Positions 34,722 to 44,290 of a stretch of DNA of 64,000 nucleotides are shown here, in pieces. The stretch comes from Aminobacter ciceronei (GTDB lineage Bacteria > Pseudomonadota > Alphaproteobacteria > Rhizobiales > Rhizobiaceae): assembly GCF_014138625.1 (NCBI RefSeq), contig NZ_JACJHY010000005.1, forward strand, positions 1 through 64,000, written 5' to 3'. How positions within the stretch are numbered: position 1 is the first letter of the stretch; every line of letters starts with the position of its first letter. The notes under the pieces are model-generated. The model did not search any database. It saw only the letters and a list, made by a program, of their open reading frames with translations, and was not told the origin of the DNA. The translations under genes were made by a program, and so were the position numbers.

Positions 34722-35008
34722 GCACGAGGTCTCCAGCAAGGCCCTGATTTTCGGCAAGGGCCCGACAGCCGGCGGCGAAGCAACATCGCCGCCGGATCAG
34801 GGTGATCTTTATCAGCCAAATCATCGCATGACCGGAACAGCGCATCCGCAGCGGGATGCTCGTGCGTATCGGTGGTTGAGCCGGCGGTGCCGCCAGGCCA
34901 TTGCCGCGATCAGCCACATCATTGGTACGTCGCGTTATTGCCCGGCATAGGACTGGCGCATCCATTCTCCTGGGCATGACCGCCTCCGAGGCGGCACCGG
35001 ACAAAGCC
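34722..35008. other. intergenic DNA without a recognised gene
   Basis: Between YdcH copy 2 and the ArsR gene. Frames here are only shadows with no family resemblance. gccggcggcgaa and ttcgccgccgg-like short repeats occur, but there is no clear terminator or promoter. Confidence 0.4.
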
Positions 35009-35272
35009 TCAGGCGTCCCAGAACTGGTCCAGCCAGATGTTGAGCTTGCGGAAGCCGGCAACGCTGACCGCATAGACCCGGCGCGTGCCTTCGGCGCGGG
35101 CGCTGACAAGGCCGGCGTCGAGCAAGACCTTGAGGTGTTGTGACACCGCCGGGCGTGAAACCGGCAGGCCGGCGGCAAGTTCGCTGACGGTCTTGGGGCC
35201 ACGCCGCAATTCTTCCAGCAGATGGCGCCGGTTGGCATCCGATATGGCGAGGAAGGGCGCGTCAGTTGTCAT
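35009..35272 (-). CDS. ArsR family transcriptional regulator
   Basis: Winged-helix regulator of 87 residues, short for the family: FLAISDANRRHLLEELRRGPKT, then VSRPAVSQHLKVLLDAGLV (recognition helix) and EGTRRVYAVS (wing). There is no metal-binding Cys pair. It belongs to the ArsR subgroup usually linked to an SRPBCC gene, but no such gene is next to it here, so its target is unclear. Confidence 0.85.
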   Translation of the reverse strand: MTTDAPFLAISDANRRHLLEELRRGPKTVSELAAGLPVSRPAVSQHLKVLLDAGLVSARAEGTRRVYAVSVAGFRKLNIWLDQFWDA

Positions 35273-35355
35273 GGCTCATTTGTGCCGCAACATCGGCGAA
35301 ATCTCAACTACCGGTCGCAATCGCCGTACTGGCGTCTCGTCGCACCACCTTGCTG

Positions 35356-36597
35356 TCAGGCGGCGTCCTCGTGCCTGGGGTCGAGGCGCAGCGATTCCGG
35401 CGTCGCGCTGCGGTCGGCCGGCTGAGTCTTGAAGGCCTCGCGATCCTCGATCGGCACCGGCGCACGCCGCTTGATGCGCAGCGCGGTGTAGCCGGCGAGC
35501 ATGAAATGCGCGGCAGCTGTCGCGAGGAAAAGCGCTTCCGGCCGCATGTAATCCATCAGGCCGGCGCCAAGCAGCGGCCCGACCATGGTGCCGAAGCCGT
35601 AGAGCAGCAGCAGCCCGCCCGAAACCTTGACGAAATCCTCAGGCTTGGCGTGGTCGTTGGCATGTGCCACCGCCAGCGAATAAAGCGTGTAGGCAAAGGC
35701 GCCGTAGCAGGCGGTCATGGCGATGACGAAGGCGCCTGAGCGCGGCGCCATCAGGAAGATCAGCACGGCGGCTACCGCCGAGGCGAGCGAGGCGCCGATC
35801 AGCACATAACGACGGTCGGTTCGGTCGGAGACCTTGCCGATCGGGATCTGCAGTGCTGCGCCGGCGACGACCACGAGGCTCATCATCAGCGCGATCTCAG
35901 GTGTCGAAATGCCGATGCGTGCGCCATAGACGGCGCCGAGCGTGCCCCAGTCGCCATTGGCGACACCAATGAGGAAGCAGGCGACGGAGGCGACCGGCGA
36001 ATTGGCGTAAAGCCCCTTGATGTCGAGCGAGACGTCCTGCAGCGGCTTGGGGTGGGCGGCGCTGGAGACGGCTGTCGGGATCAGCGACAGGCAGAACAGG
36101 ATGCCCGTCACCATGAACAGCGAGGCGCTGGTAACGTCGCCGCCGGCGACCATCATCTGGCCGGCCATGATCGAGGCATAAGTGACCATCATGTAGAGGC
36201 CGAAGACGGTGCCGCGGTTCTCGTTGGTGGCGCGCTCGTTGAGCCAGCTCTCGATGACCATGAAGGCGCCGGCCATGGCGAAGCCGGTGAAGGCGCGCAG
36301 CAGGATCCAGACATATTCGTTGACGATCAGGCCGGTCAGCAGCGCAATGATGGCGGCCGATGCGGCGAAGGTGCCGAAGGCGCGTACATGGCCGGCGCGG
36401 CGGACGACACGCGGGGCAAAATAGCAGCCGGCAACAAAACCACCGGCCCAGGCAGTGCCCATCAGGCCAAGTGCGGTGGTGGAAAAACCTTCTTCCTGGC
36501 CGCGCAGCGGCAGCAGCAGGCCATGCAGGCCCGATGCTGCGAGCAGGAAGGCGGTGCCGCGGAGCAACGACAGGATCGGCCGGTAGGTTGCGAGCAT
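35356..36597 (-). CDS. MFS transporter
   Basis: Twelve-helix major facilitator transporter of 413 residues, resembling the YcaD/Cmx-like group. GTVFGLYMMVTYASIMAGQ and the loop GKVSDRTDRRYVL (the A-like motif between helices 8 and 9) are visible; RVVRRAGHVRAFG is the first cytoplasmic loop. The start MLATYRP (36597) is preferred over two GTG codons just upstream. Substrate unknown. Confidence 0.87.
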   Translation of the reverse strand: MLATYRPILSLLRGTAFLLAASGLHGLLLPLRGQEEGFSTTALGLMGTAWAGGFVAGCYFAPRVVRRAGHVRAFGTFAASAAIIALLTGLIVNEYVWILLRAFTGFAMAGAFMVIESWLNERATNENRGTVFGLYMMVTYASIMAGQMMVAGGDVTSASLFMVTGILFCLSLIPTAVSSAAHPKPLQDVSLDIKGLYANSPVASVACFLIGVANGDWGTLGAVYGARIGISTPEIALMMSLVVVAGAALQIPIGKVSDRTDRRYVLIGASLASAVAAVLIFLMAPRSGAFVIAMTACYGAFAYTLYSLAVAHANDHAKPEDFVKVSGGLLLLYGFGTMVGPLLGAGLMDYMRPEALFLATAAAHFMLAGYTALRIKRRAPVPIEDREAFKTQPADRSATPESLRLDPRHEDAA

Positions 36598-36676
36598 CTG
36601 AAGTCCCACCACGAATCAATTAGGCACTGGCACCTGATGATAACCCGTTTGGGGCATATCGGTGGCGGTGCGCGGT

Positions 36677-36871
36677 TCAGCCGCGCTTGAACAGCGCCTC
36701 GGCGGCCGATTTGGTCGAGCCCTTGACGGTGAGCTCGGCCTCGAGCCGCCCGATCTCGGCGCGCAGGGCCGCGATGCGCTCGCTGAGCTCGCCGACCGAC
36801 AGCAGCGACAGATCCTGGCCGATCTCATGGACGGTTTTCTTCTTCACCGGCTCGTCGTCGAACAGCGCCAT
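36677..36871 (-). CDS. DUF1192 family protein
   Basis: Protein of 64 residues. MALFDDEPVKKKTVHEIGQDL and LSVGELSERIAALRAEIGRLE (coiled coil) are the DUF1192 signature, an alphaproteobacterial family of unknown function. It is divergent from the quinone oxidoreductase gene, the arrangement often seen in rhizobia. Confidence 0.9.
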   Translation of the reverse strand: MALFDDEPVKKKTVHEIGQDLSLLSVGELSERIAALRAEIGRLEAELTVKGSTKSAAEALFKRG

Positions 36872-36984
36872 CTCGCACACCTCCATCGCAGACAGGCGTT
36901 TGCCTGACTTGCCAATCCGAATACATAGTGCGTTCAACCACATGTAAAGTCCGGGGCGCGCCGGACCAGCGGAGACCGAAAGAC

Positions 36985-37995
36985 ATGGCCAAGCCTGCCA
37001 AACTTCCCGAAAAGATGCTGGCCGTGGCGATCAGCCAGCCGGGCGGGCCCCGCGTGCTCAAGGCCGAGAAGCGCGACCTGCCGGAATTGGGCGCCGGCGA
37101 GATCCTGATCCGGGTGCATGCGGCGGGGGTCAACCGACCCGACGTCCAGCAGCGCAAGGGCGCCTATCCCGCGCCGCCGGGCGCCTCCGACCTGCCCGGG
37201 CTCGAAGTGTCGGGCGAGGTAGCAGCACTTGGCGAGGGTGCCACGCGCTGGCGCATCGGCGACGCGGTCTGTGCGCTGACGCCGGGCGGCGGCTATGCCG
37301 AATATGCCAGGGTGCACGAGACCAACGCGCTTCCCATGCCCACGGGCTTCACCTTCACCGAAGCTGCGGCGGTGCCCGAAACCTTCTTCACCGTCTGGCA
37401 CAACGTGTTCGAGCGTGGTGCGCTGAAGGCGGGTGAGACGCTTTTGATCCATGGCGGCTCGTCGGGCATTGGCACCACCGCGATCCAGCTCGCTTCGGCC
37501 TTCGGCGCTTATGTCATCGTCACCGCCGGCTCCGACGACAAATGCGCCGCCTGCCTCAAGCTCGGGGCTGACCGGGCGATCAACTACCGCAACGAGGATT
37601 TCGTCGAGGCGGTGAAGGATGCCACCGGCGGCAAGGGTGCCGACGTCATCCTCGACATGGTCGGTGGCGACTATGTCGGCCGCAATTACAATGCCGCTGC
37701 CGTCGACGGCCGCATCGTCCAGATCGCGACGCAAGGCGGGGCGGTGGCGAGCGCCGATTTCTCGAAGCTGATGGTCAAAAGGCTGACCCATACCGGCTCG
37801 ACGCTGAGGCCGCGCACGACCGAGTTCAAGGCCGGCATCGCCGCAGCTCTCGAAGCCCAGGTGTGGCCGCTGCTGGCCGTCCGCCGCGTCGCGCCTGTCA
37901 TGGACATGATCTTCCCGCTCAAGGAAGCCTGGCGGGCGCATGAACGCATGGAAGAGGGCGAGCACATCGGCAAGATCGTGCTGGATGTCGGTTGA
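36985..37995 (+). CDS. NAD(P)H quinone oxidoreductase (zeta-crystallin type)
   Basis: Medium-chain reductase of 336 residues without zinc ligands. AGVNRPDVQQRKGAYPAPPG marks the quinone oxidoreductase branch; LIHGGSSGIGTTAIQLASAFG is the NADPH-binding loop; GADVILDMVGGDYV follows. It reduces quinones or enones in the cytoplasm. Resembles the PIG3 group. Start at 36985; an internal Met (MLAVAISQP) is also possible. Confidence 0.9.
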   Translation: MAKPAKLPEKMLAVAISQPGGPRVLKAEKRDLPELGAGEILIRVHAAGVNRPDVQQRKGAYPAPPGASDLPGLEVSGEVAALGEGATRWRIGDAVCALTPGGGYAEYARVHETNALPMPTGFTFTEAAAVPETFFTVWHNVFERGALKAGETLLIHGGSSGIGTTAIQLASAFGAYVIVTAGSDDKCAACLKLGADRAINYRNEDFVEAVKDATGGKGADVILDMVGGDYVGRNYNAAAVDGRIVQIATQGGAVASADFSKLMVKRLTHTGSTLRPRTTEFKAGIAAALEAQVWPLLAVRRVAPVMDMIFPLKEAWRAHERMEEGEHIGKIVLDVG

Positions 37996-38200
37996 AGGGG
38001 CTTCGCCCTCCCTTTTGTCGGGAGGGCGGCGACGCCCTGCGTTCCCAAGAGCGACCAGCGCGTCGCCGGTGTTTGCCCTACCCTCATGGTCAGTCCGCCG
38101 AACCAGGTGGTTCCGTGTCGGCAAGGCAGCCTTGTGGTGCGACAGTACTTTAAGGACTGAGGAAAGCCTCTGTCGCCCCGTTGTATCTGCCGGCGTCGAT

Positions 38201-39001
38201 TCAGCTCACAGTCCCGCGCACGGCCCAGGCGATGTTGGCAAAGGAGCGCGGGCCGTCGGGGCGGCCGGCCTCGTAGGCATCGCGAACGGCAGCTTCGGCG
38301 CTCGCCTTGTCCGCCTGGTCGAGCATGGCGATAAATTTGCCGATCGGACCTTCGCCTGCGCCGATGGGCGCCCAGAGATCGTCGAAGTCCGCATAGTCCA
38401 TGCGCAGCAAAAGCTGGGATTCCTCGACGCCTGACAGCCGCTGCGCGGCGAAGGCGGCTTTCATTTCGCCCGGCTGCATCATCGGTTGGAAGCAGTAGCG
38501 GGCGCGCAGTTGCCGGCCGGCTTCGCTGAGCGCTGCCAGCGAGTCGACGACCATGCGCATGCCGGGCATGCCGCCATAATGATCCCACACCGCGGCCGCG
38601 ACCACCCCGCCCGGCCGCGTCACCCTGGCCATCTCCGCGATCGCCTTGGGCGCCTCGGGCACGAAATGCAGCACCAGAAGCGCGAGCGTGCGGTCGAAGC
38701 TGTTGTCCGGGAAGGGCAGGGCGCAGGCATCGGCCTGGCTGATCTTTATGCGCGGATCCGTATTGCGCGCCTGAGCCGCAGCGACAAAGACCGGCGAGAA
38801 GTCGATGGCCGCGATTTCCCCGAGATTTGCAGCCTTGGCCAGCACGAAGGTCAGGCTGCCGGTACCACAGCCGACGTCGAGCACTTTCTCGCCATCGGCG
38901 AGGCCGGCAAAGTCGATGAAGGGGATTGCGAGTTTCTGGCTCCAGCGGCCCATCAACTGCTCATAGCCGGCCGCATCCTGCACGTTGAAGCTTGATGTCA
39001 T
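38201..39001 (-). CDS. class I SAM-dependent methyltransferase
   Basis: Protein of 266 residues. KVLDVGCGTGSLTFVLAKA is motif I (SAM binding); ISQADACALPFPDNSFD and LLVLHFVPEAPKAIAEMARVTRPGG are motifs II-III of the UbiE/Methyltransf_11 type. The start MTSSFNVQDAAGYEQLMGRWS is typical of a rhizobial subgroup. The methyl acceptor is unknown. Confidence 0.9.
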   Translation of the reverse strand: MTSSFNVQDAAGYEQLMGRWSQKLAIPFIDFAGLADGEKVLDVGCGTGSLTFVLAKAANLGEIAAIDFSPVFVAAAQARNTDPRIKISQADACALPFPDNSFDRTLALLVLHFVPEAPKAIAEMARVTRPGGVVAAAVWDHYGGMPGMRMVVDSLAALSEAGRQLRARYCFQPMMQPGEMKAAFAAQRLSGVEESQLLLRMDYADFDDLWAPIGAGEGPIGKFIAMLDQADKASAEAAVRDAYEAGRPDGPRSFANIAWAVRGTVS

Positions 39002-39298
39002 CGAAGCCTCCTATGCCAAAAGGCATGGTAAGCCGCCGCGAAAGAGATGGGAAGAAAGACTGTCGACTGATCCACACAGGCTAGCTCGTGAATGACCTGC
39101 GCCCATTCTCGCCGTTCAGGCAGACGCTGCAATTTCCAGTCATCGGCTGACAGCCTTGGCACACCACTAGGTCGGTGTGGAAAGCAGCCATTGCGATGGT
39201 TCAAAGCCAACAGCATTTGGTAAACTAGGAGTGCTCGCAATCAATCCCGCCGACGCGGCAAGCGCGCAGTGGCGCTGGAATGCCGGGCGTCCCGCCTG

Positions 39299-40003
39299 CT
39301 AGGGCTGGACTCCAGTCTTGAATGGAGAGGCGGGTGCCGAACACATCAGGTGGCCGACCCAGTCGATCGCAATGTCTTTGGTCCTGGCGCGCCATGTGCG
39401 GAAAGGCTCGCCGTCTTCGGCCATGCCGACGCGAGCCCAGTCGCTCCATTCCCGCATGGCCCAGATAAGCACGACCTCGGAATCATTGCGCATGGCGGTG
39501 CGAAAGGCGCCGACAAGCTGCAGCCCCAATTCCATTGCCTGGCCAAGCCAATGCTCCGACACCAGCCGCAAATAATCCTGCGCCAGGCCTGGCTTGATAT
39601 TGACTGTCTCGTGCAGGAATACCTTGGCGCCGACCACACTGCCGTCGGCACAAAGTTGCTCTATGTCGGGTGAGTAAGGGGCTGCGATCAACAATCGGTC
39701 GAGGCCCCCACTGCGGTAATTTTGAGCCGTGAGCCACCACATCTCAAGCGACTTGTCCTGCATCGTGTCCGTGCCGGTCTCATGCGCGAAACTGGCAGCC
39801 AGGCTGTCCCAGTCTTCGTACTCCCACAGGTTCACCACTTGTGGCCAACGGCCCGTGCTGCCGAGCGTCCCCCAGACGCCGAAGCATTTTTGAAGGCGTT
39901 CGGCACTGTGCCGACCCCAGTCGGTCGTCATGTGTTTGAAGTAGTTAGCCCGGTTGGCGCCGATGATGTCGATATATTCGTGGATATAGATCTTGGAATT
40001 CAT
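39299..40003 (-). CDS. NIPSNAP-like family protein
   Basis: Protein of 234 residues built of two ferredoxin-like halves: the first from MNSKIYIHEYIDIIGANRANY, the second from FLHETVNIKPGLAQDYLRLV. Both resemble NIPSNAP/DABB dimeric alpha-beta barrel domains. Trp-rich tracts (VVNLWEYEDWDSL, IWAMREWSDWARVG) are typical. Function unknown; such proteins occur in degradation loci and may bind or isomerise substrates. It lies at the edge of the catabolic cluster, downstream of the ABC permease gene on the same strand. Confidence 0.7.
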   Translation of the reverse strand: MNSKIYIHEYIDIIGANRANYFKHMTTDWGRHSAERLQKCFGVWGTLGSTGRWPQVVNLWEYEDWDSLAASFAHETGTDTMQDKSLEMWWLTAQNYRSGGLDRLLIAAPYSPDIEQLCADGSVVGAKVFLHETVNIKPGLAQDYLRLVSEHWLGQAMELGLQLVGAFRTAMRNDSEVVLIWAMREWSDWARVGMAEDGEPFRTWRARTKDIAIDWVGHLMCSAPASPFKTGVQP

Positions 40004-40142
40004 TCGGGCCTCCCAAAGGTCAGCTAGCTGCCACGCCCTGCCGGGTGGCACTACAAGGGCAGACGAAGAATGATGCCCATCTCGCCGAACGGCCCCGAAG
40101 CGCGCTATCGCATTTCGGGGCAGTTCGGATGCTGCGTTGGAT

Positions 40143-40979
40143 CTAGCGGGATCCTTTGGTCGAGGACGCCGTCCAGGGCAGCATCAACCGTCCGAGCCAG
40201 CGGACCAGCGAGCTGAACAGGAAACCCATGAGGGCTACGGTGCAGATACCGACATACATCCGGTTGGCCTGAAACAGCGACCACGAATGCCAGATGCGAT
40301 AGCCTATGCCCTGGCTTGCCTGGACGAACTCGACGCCGACGATGACCAGCACCGCCGTGCCGATGGCGATGCGCATGGAAATGAACAGCTGTGGCAAAAG
40401 TGCCGGCCAGGTGACGTGCCTGAACATATTCCAGCCCTTGGCGCCGAAGGAGCGGGCGGCCTCGTGATAGTTCTCGGGGATGGCAAGCACTGCCTCCATG
40501 CACTGGATCCAGACCAGGAAGAACACGGTCATGCCGACAAGCAGCACGCTCGGCAGTTCGCCAAGTCCGAAGATCAACAGCAGCAACGGCAGCAGGGCGA
40601 GCTTTGGCACCGTGTAGAGCGCGGTAAGGAACGGCTCCAGCGCGGCGCGTGTCAGGCGCGACAGGCCGAGCAACAGGGCGGCGCCAAGGCCTGATGTGAC
40701 GCCGATGGCGAAGCCGGCGAGCACACGCAGAGCACTCGCGATCACATCCTGCTGCAGCATTCCTGTGCGCAGCATTTCGACCGCTGACAGGAAGATCGCG
40801 CTCGGGGCGGGAAAAAAGCGTGAATCGAGAAGGCCGGCGCGGGCGCAGATCTCCCACAGGATGAAGAACACGACGGGCGTCGCCATCGCCAGCACCTTTT
40901 CCTGCCTTCGCGCCCGCAGCGCATAACCACGTGGGTCGCGCTCGGCTTCGCCCGGTCTGATAGCGATGGTCTTTTCCAT
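40143..40979 (-). CDS. ABC transporter permease, SsuC/TauC type
   Basis: Inner-membrane subunit of 278 residues with about six helices. The ATPase-contacting EAA loop is HEAARSFGAKGWNMFRHVTWPALLP. TVPKLALLPLLLLIFGLGE is characteristic of the sulfonate/nitrate/taurine/thiamine-precursor importers. It is preceded by its ATPase gene (31-bp gap). Its binding protein is probably the one at 49065, on the other side of the divergent operon. Confidence 0.92.
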   Translation of the reverse strand: MEKTIAIRPGEAERDPRGYALRARRQEKVLAMATPVVFFILWEICARAGLLDSRFFPAPSAIFLSAVEMLRTGMLQQDVIASALRVLAGFAIGVTSGLGAALLLGLSRLTRAALEPFLTALYTVPKLALLPLLLLIFGLGELPSVLLVGMTVFFLVWIQCMEAVLAIPENYHEAARSFGAKGWNMFRHVTWPALLPQLFISMRIAIGTAVLVIVGVEFVQASQGIGYRIWHSWSLFQANRMYVGICTVALMGFLFSSLVRWLGRLMLPWTASSTKGSR

Positions 40980-41010
40980 GCTCGTCGCCTCCTCCGCGTC
41001 GATGTCTGTT

Positions 41011-41832
41011 TCAGGCAGCGTGCTTGCCGACCTGCTCTCGCAACAGGTTCCAGATTTCCTGCTCGAGCTTGGCGAACATGGGCTCTCCGCGGATTTCCGG
41101 CGCGCGTGGTCGGGCGAAAGGCACCTCGAATTCGGCGATGATGCGACCTGGCCGCGCCGACATCACCACGACCCGGTCGCCGAGCAGCAACGCTTCTTCA
41201 AGGCTGTGGGTGACGAAGACGACTGAGCGTCTGTCTTCTTGCCAGAGCGTCAGCAACTCGTCCTGCAGGATGCGACGGTGCTGGGCGTCGAGCGCGGCGA
41301 AAGGTTCATCCATCAGAAGGATTTCAGGCTCGACCGCCATGGCGCGAGCGATGGCGACACGTTGCAACATGCCGCCGGAAAGAGCCGGCGGATATGCATT
41401 GGCGAAGTCGGCGAGGCCCATCTTGCCGAGCCAGGCCGTCGCGCGCCTGTCGGCCTCGGCGCCAGACATGCCTGTCATCTCCAGACCGAAGCGGACATTG
41501 GCCTGGATCGTCTTCCACGGAAACACATTGTAACTCTGGAACACCATGGCGGTGGGAACCGCGCGCGTGCCACTGGCATGGACGAGGACCTCGCCCTCGC
41601 TCGGCCTGTGCAGGCCGGCAATCATCCTGAGTACCGTCGACTTGCCGCAACCCGACGGACCGACGAGGCAGACGAATTCGCCACTCCTCACCTTGAGATC
41701 GACACCGGCAAGCGCTTCGACATTGCCGTTGGCGTCATAACGCTTGCGCACCCCTCGCACTTCTATCTTGGCAGGGGCCTCGGCGACCAATGGCATGGCA
41801 GCTGATATGTCGGTTCTGCGCAATGAGTTCAT
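41011..41832 (-). CDS. ABC transporter ATP-binding protein, SsuB/TauB type
   Basis: ATPase subunit of 273 residues. Walker A GPSGCGKST, signature LSGGMLQR, Walker B ILLMDEPFAALD and the switch His in VFVTHSLEEALLLGDR are all present. The start MNSLRRTD (41832) is used; MPLVAEAPAK is a possible internal start. First gene of the leftward operon, divergent from the HyuA-like gene. Confidence 0.93.
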   Translation of the reverse strand: MNSLRRTDISAAMPLVAEAPAKIEVRGVRKRYDANGNVEALAGVDLKVRSGEFVCLVGPSGCGKSTVLRMIAGLHRPSEGEVLVHASGTRAVPTAMVFQSYNVFPWKTIQANVRFGLEMTGMSGAEADRRATAWLGKMGLADFANAYPPALSGGMLQRVAIARAMAVEPEILLMDEPFAALDAQHRRILQDELLTLWQEDRRSVVFVTHSLEEALLLGDRVVVMSARPGRIIAEFEVPFARPRAPEIRGEPMFAKLEQEIWNLLREQVGKHAA

Positions 41833-42175
41833 CTGTCGCTCCGTGAGGAAGTGCAATCCAGCGAGCGCCAAGGGCATCCGCGGACGGGAGGCTAGGCCGA
41901 TAGGCGAAATCAAAACAATCGCTTCCGCAGATTTTCCGGATAGCCGGAAAAGTGCCGGTTGCGTTTGACAGCTTGTTCCGTTCGACGCCTAATCGACGTG
42001 TCTCAAGTGGCGGAAATCGTTGCCGCCTTGGAGAGCGGCGGCGGCTTTCGTTCCCCGCAGGATTGTTTCAATTCCGTGCCGGATTTCCGGCGTTCACGGC
42101 AGGCCACCAACGGCGAGCGCCATGCGTTCGACGGACGGTGGACTGCGTCCTGAAGAGTGATTTGCGAGTTTGCAT
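41833..42175. other. divergent promoter region of the catabolic cluster
   Basis: This 343-bp region separates the leftward ABC genes from the rightward HyuA operon and holds no recognised gene. Its main feature is the perfect palindrome at 41932-41951. Confidence 0.5.
41932..41951. promoter_or_regulatory. operator candidate, CCGGAA type, site 1
   Basis: ttttccgg(atag)ccggaaaa, 8-bp perfect arms with a 4-bp spacer, between the divergent ABC and HyuA operons. The same half-site recurs upstream of the binding-protein gene and the acyl-CoA synthetase gene. IclR at 50053 is the candidate ligand. Confidence 0.6.
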
Positions 42176-44290
42176 ATGCAGATCGTCGGCATCGACACTG
42201 GCGGCACCTTTACCGATACGGTCATTCTTACCGGCGACGGCAGGATCGGGGTCGGCAAGGCACTGACGACGCACGGCCGCCTGATGGAAGGTGTGATCGC
42301 CTCGCTTGCTGTCGCCTCCCGCTCGCTTGGCAAGAGCCTGCGCGAAATCCTCGAGGTGACCGACATCCTGTCGCACGGCACCACCGTCGGCCTCAATGCC
42401 CTGCTCACCAACGCCGGCGCCAAGGTTGGCCTGCTTGTGACCTCAGGCTTTGAGGCGACACTGCCGATGGCGCGTTCCAACAAGGTGCACGGCCTGCCCG
42501 ACGAGGACAGCATCAATGCGCTCAAATGGCGCAAGCCGGATCTGCTCGTTCCCCGCCGCCGCATCATCGGTGTACGCGAACGCATCGACGTCGATGGCAA
42601 CATCATCGTGCCGCTGGATGAAGAGCAGGCCCGGCAGTCGATCCGCCAACTGGTCGCGCGCGGTGCCGAGGCGATCGGCATCGCGCTGATGTGGTCGCCG
42701 GTCAATGGCAGTCACGAGCGCCGTCTCGCCGAACTCGTTGCCGAGGAGGCACCTGGCCTGCATGTGACGTTGTCGAGCGAGCTCGCGCCACGTATCGGCG
42801 AATATGAGCGCACCGCGACCGTTGCCATGAATGCCTATGTCGCACCTCTTGTCGGCGACTACCTGACCTCGCTCGACGAGGCGTTGCGCGATGAGGGATT
42901 TTCGGGCCTGTTCCTGATCGTGACCATGGGCGGCGGCGCGCGTCGCGCGAGTTCGCTGCACGACGCCCCGATACATCTGCTTCAATCCGGACCCGTCGGC
43001 GGCATCATGGCCGCCCGCCAGATCGGCGCGCGGCTTGGGCATGCCGACGTGCTTGCCACCGACGTCGGCGGCACGAGCTTCGATGTCGGCCTCGTCGTCG
43101 GTGGTGCCCTGCCGACCGCTTCCCGACCACGCATCGACCGGCATAGCCTGGCCGTTCCCGTCATAGACCTGGCCTCTATCGGAACGGGTGGAGGCAGCAT
43201 TGCCTATGCCGATCCCGAACTCGGCGTGTTGCGGGTCGGACCGCAAAGCGCCGGTTCGATGCCCGGCCCGGCCTGCTACGGCCGCGGCGGCACGCAGCCT
43301 ACAGTGACGGATGCCGCTGTCGTTCTGGGCCATCTCGATCACCTCGGCGGCGCGCTCATCCTGGATCGCGACGCTGCGCGGTCGGCGCTTGCGCCGCTTG
43401 CCGGCAAGCTCGGCCTTGAAATCGAAGAGGCGGCCGAGGGGATCTTGCGCGTCGCCAATGCACAGATGGCCGATCTCGTCCGCCGCGCCAGCGTGCAACG
43501 CGGCCATGATCCTCGCAACTTCGTGCTTTATGCCTATGGCGGGGCAGCACCTCAGCATGTCGGGCGCTATGCCGCCGAGATCGGTGTGAAGGCAATCGTC
43601 ATACCGCGGCTGGCGCCGGAGTTCTCCGCCTGGGGGGCAGCCTCCAGCGACATGCGGACCTCCTATGAAATCGAGCTGCCCGCCCGGCCGCTGCAGGACT
43701 TCCGTGATGGCGAGATCGACGCCTTCGGTCGGCTTGAGCAGCGCGCCCGAGGCGAATTCGAGGGGCTGGCGGAGGCGAGCCTGGCAGGTGCCGTTGAGAT
43801 ACGGCGCAAGATCGGTCTGAAATTTTCTCGCCAGCTGCACCGGATCGACATCGAAGTGCCGTCGTCACGGCTTGGTAGAGCCGAGATTGCCGCTGCCGAG
43901 GCCGCGTTCCGGTCCCGCTACGAGCAGATCGTTGGTCGGGGTTCGGCCCATGCAAAAAGCACGATCGAACTTGCGGCCGTCGTCGTTGAAGCGCGTATGC
44001 CGATCGTCATGCCCGACAGCGCCCCGACGGGGATGCGCGGCGCGCTCCGGCCCAGCCGGCAACGGCGGGCCTGGTTCGGGGGGCGTGAGCAGGAGACGCC
44101 GGTCTTCCTGTGGGCCGAGCTTGGCGTGGGTGTCGTGATATCGGGACCTGCCTTCATCGAATCCGACCAGACAACGGCAGTCATCTATCCCGGCCAGACG
44201 GTGACGACCGACGTGGACGGCAACCTAACCATGACCGTGCCTGCGGTGCACAAGCGCTCGCCTTCGCCCAGCATCGGGGAATTCGCATGA
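42176..44290 (+). CDS. hydantoinase A / acetone carboxylase beta-like protein
   Basis: Large ATP-dependent subunit of 704 residues. VGIDTGGTFTDTVIL (3-17) is the actin-fold phosphate-1 loop; HGTTVGLNALLTNAGAKVGLL, LATDVGGTSFDVGLV (phosphate-2) and ASIGTGGGSIAYAD follow; AYGGAAPQHVGRYA is the adenosine region. Family members open hydantoins or oxoproline, or carboxylate ketones (acetone, acetophenone). The next gene's zinc tail favours the carboxylase reading. The 4-bp ATGA overlap couples it to the HyuB-like gene. Confidence 0.9.
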   Translation: MQIVGIDTGGTFTDTVILTGDGRIGVGKALTTHGRLMEGVIASLAVASRSLGKSLREILEVTDILSHGTTVGLNALLTNAGAKVGLLVTSGFEATLPMARSNKVHGLPDEDSINALKWRKPDLLVPRRRIIGVRERIDVDGNIIVPLDEEQARQSIRQLVARGAEAIGIALMWSPVNGSHERRLAELVAEEAPGLHVTLSSELAPRIGEYERTATVAMNAYVAPLVGDYLTSLDEALRDEGFSGLFLIVTMGGGARRASSLHDAPIHLLQSGPVGGIMAARQIGARLGHADVLATDVGGTSFDVGLVVGGALPTASRPRIDRHSLAVPVIDLASIGTGGGSIAYADPELGVLRVGPQSAGSMPGPACYGRGGTQPTVTDAAVVLGHLDHLGGALILDRDAARSALAPLAGKLGLEIEEAAEGILRVANAQMADLVRRASVQRGHDPRNFVLYAYGGAAPQHVGRYAAEIGVKAIVIPRLAPEFSAWGAASSDMRTSYEIELPARPLQDFRDGEIDAFGRLEQRARGEFEGLAEASLAGAVEIRRKIGLKFSRQLHRIDIEVPSSRLGRAEIAAAEAAFRSRYEQIVGRGSAHAKSTIELAAVVVEARMPIVMPDSAPTGMRGALRPSRQRRAWFGGREQETPVFLWAELGVGVVISGPAFIESDQTTAVIYPGQTVTTDVDGNLTMTVPAVHKRSPSPSIGEFA

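Noticed and set aside
38998-39240. 80-codon open frame on the minus strand between the methyltransferase and NIPSNAP genes
   Set aside because: No family resemblance or ribosome site, and it overlaps the methyltransferase start; treated as chance.
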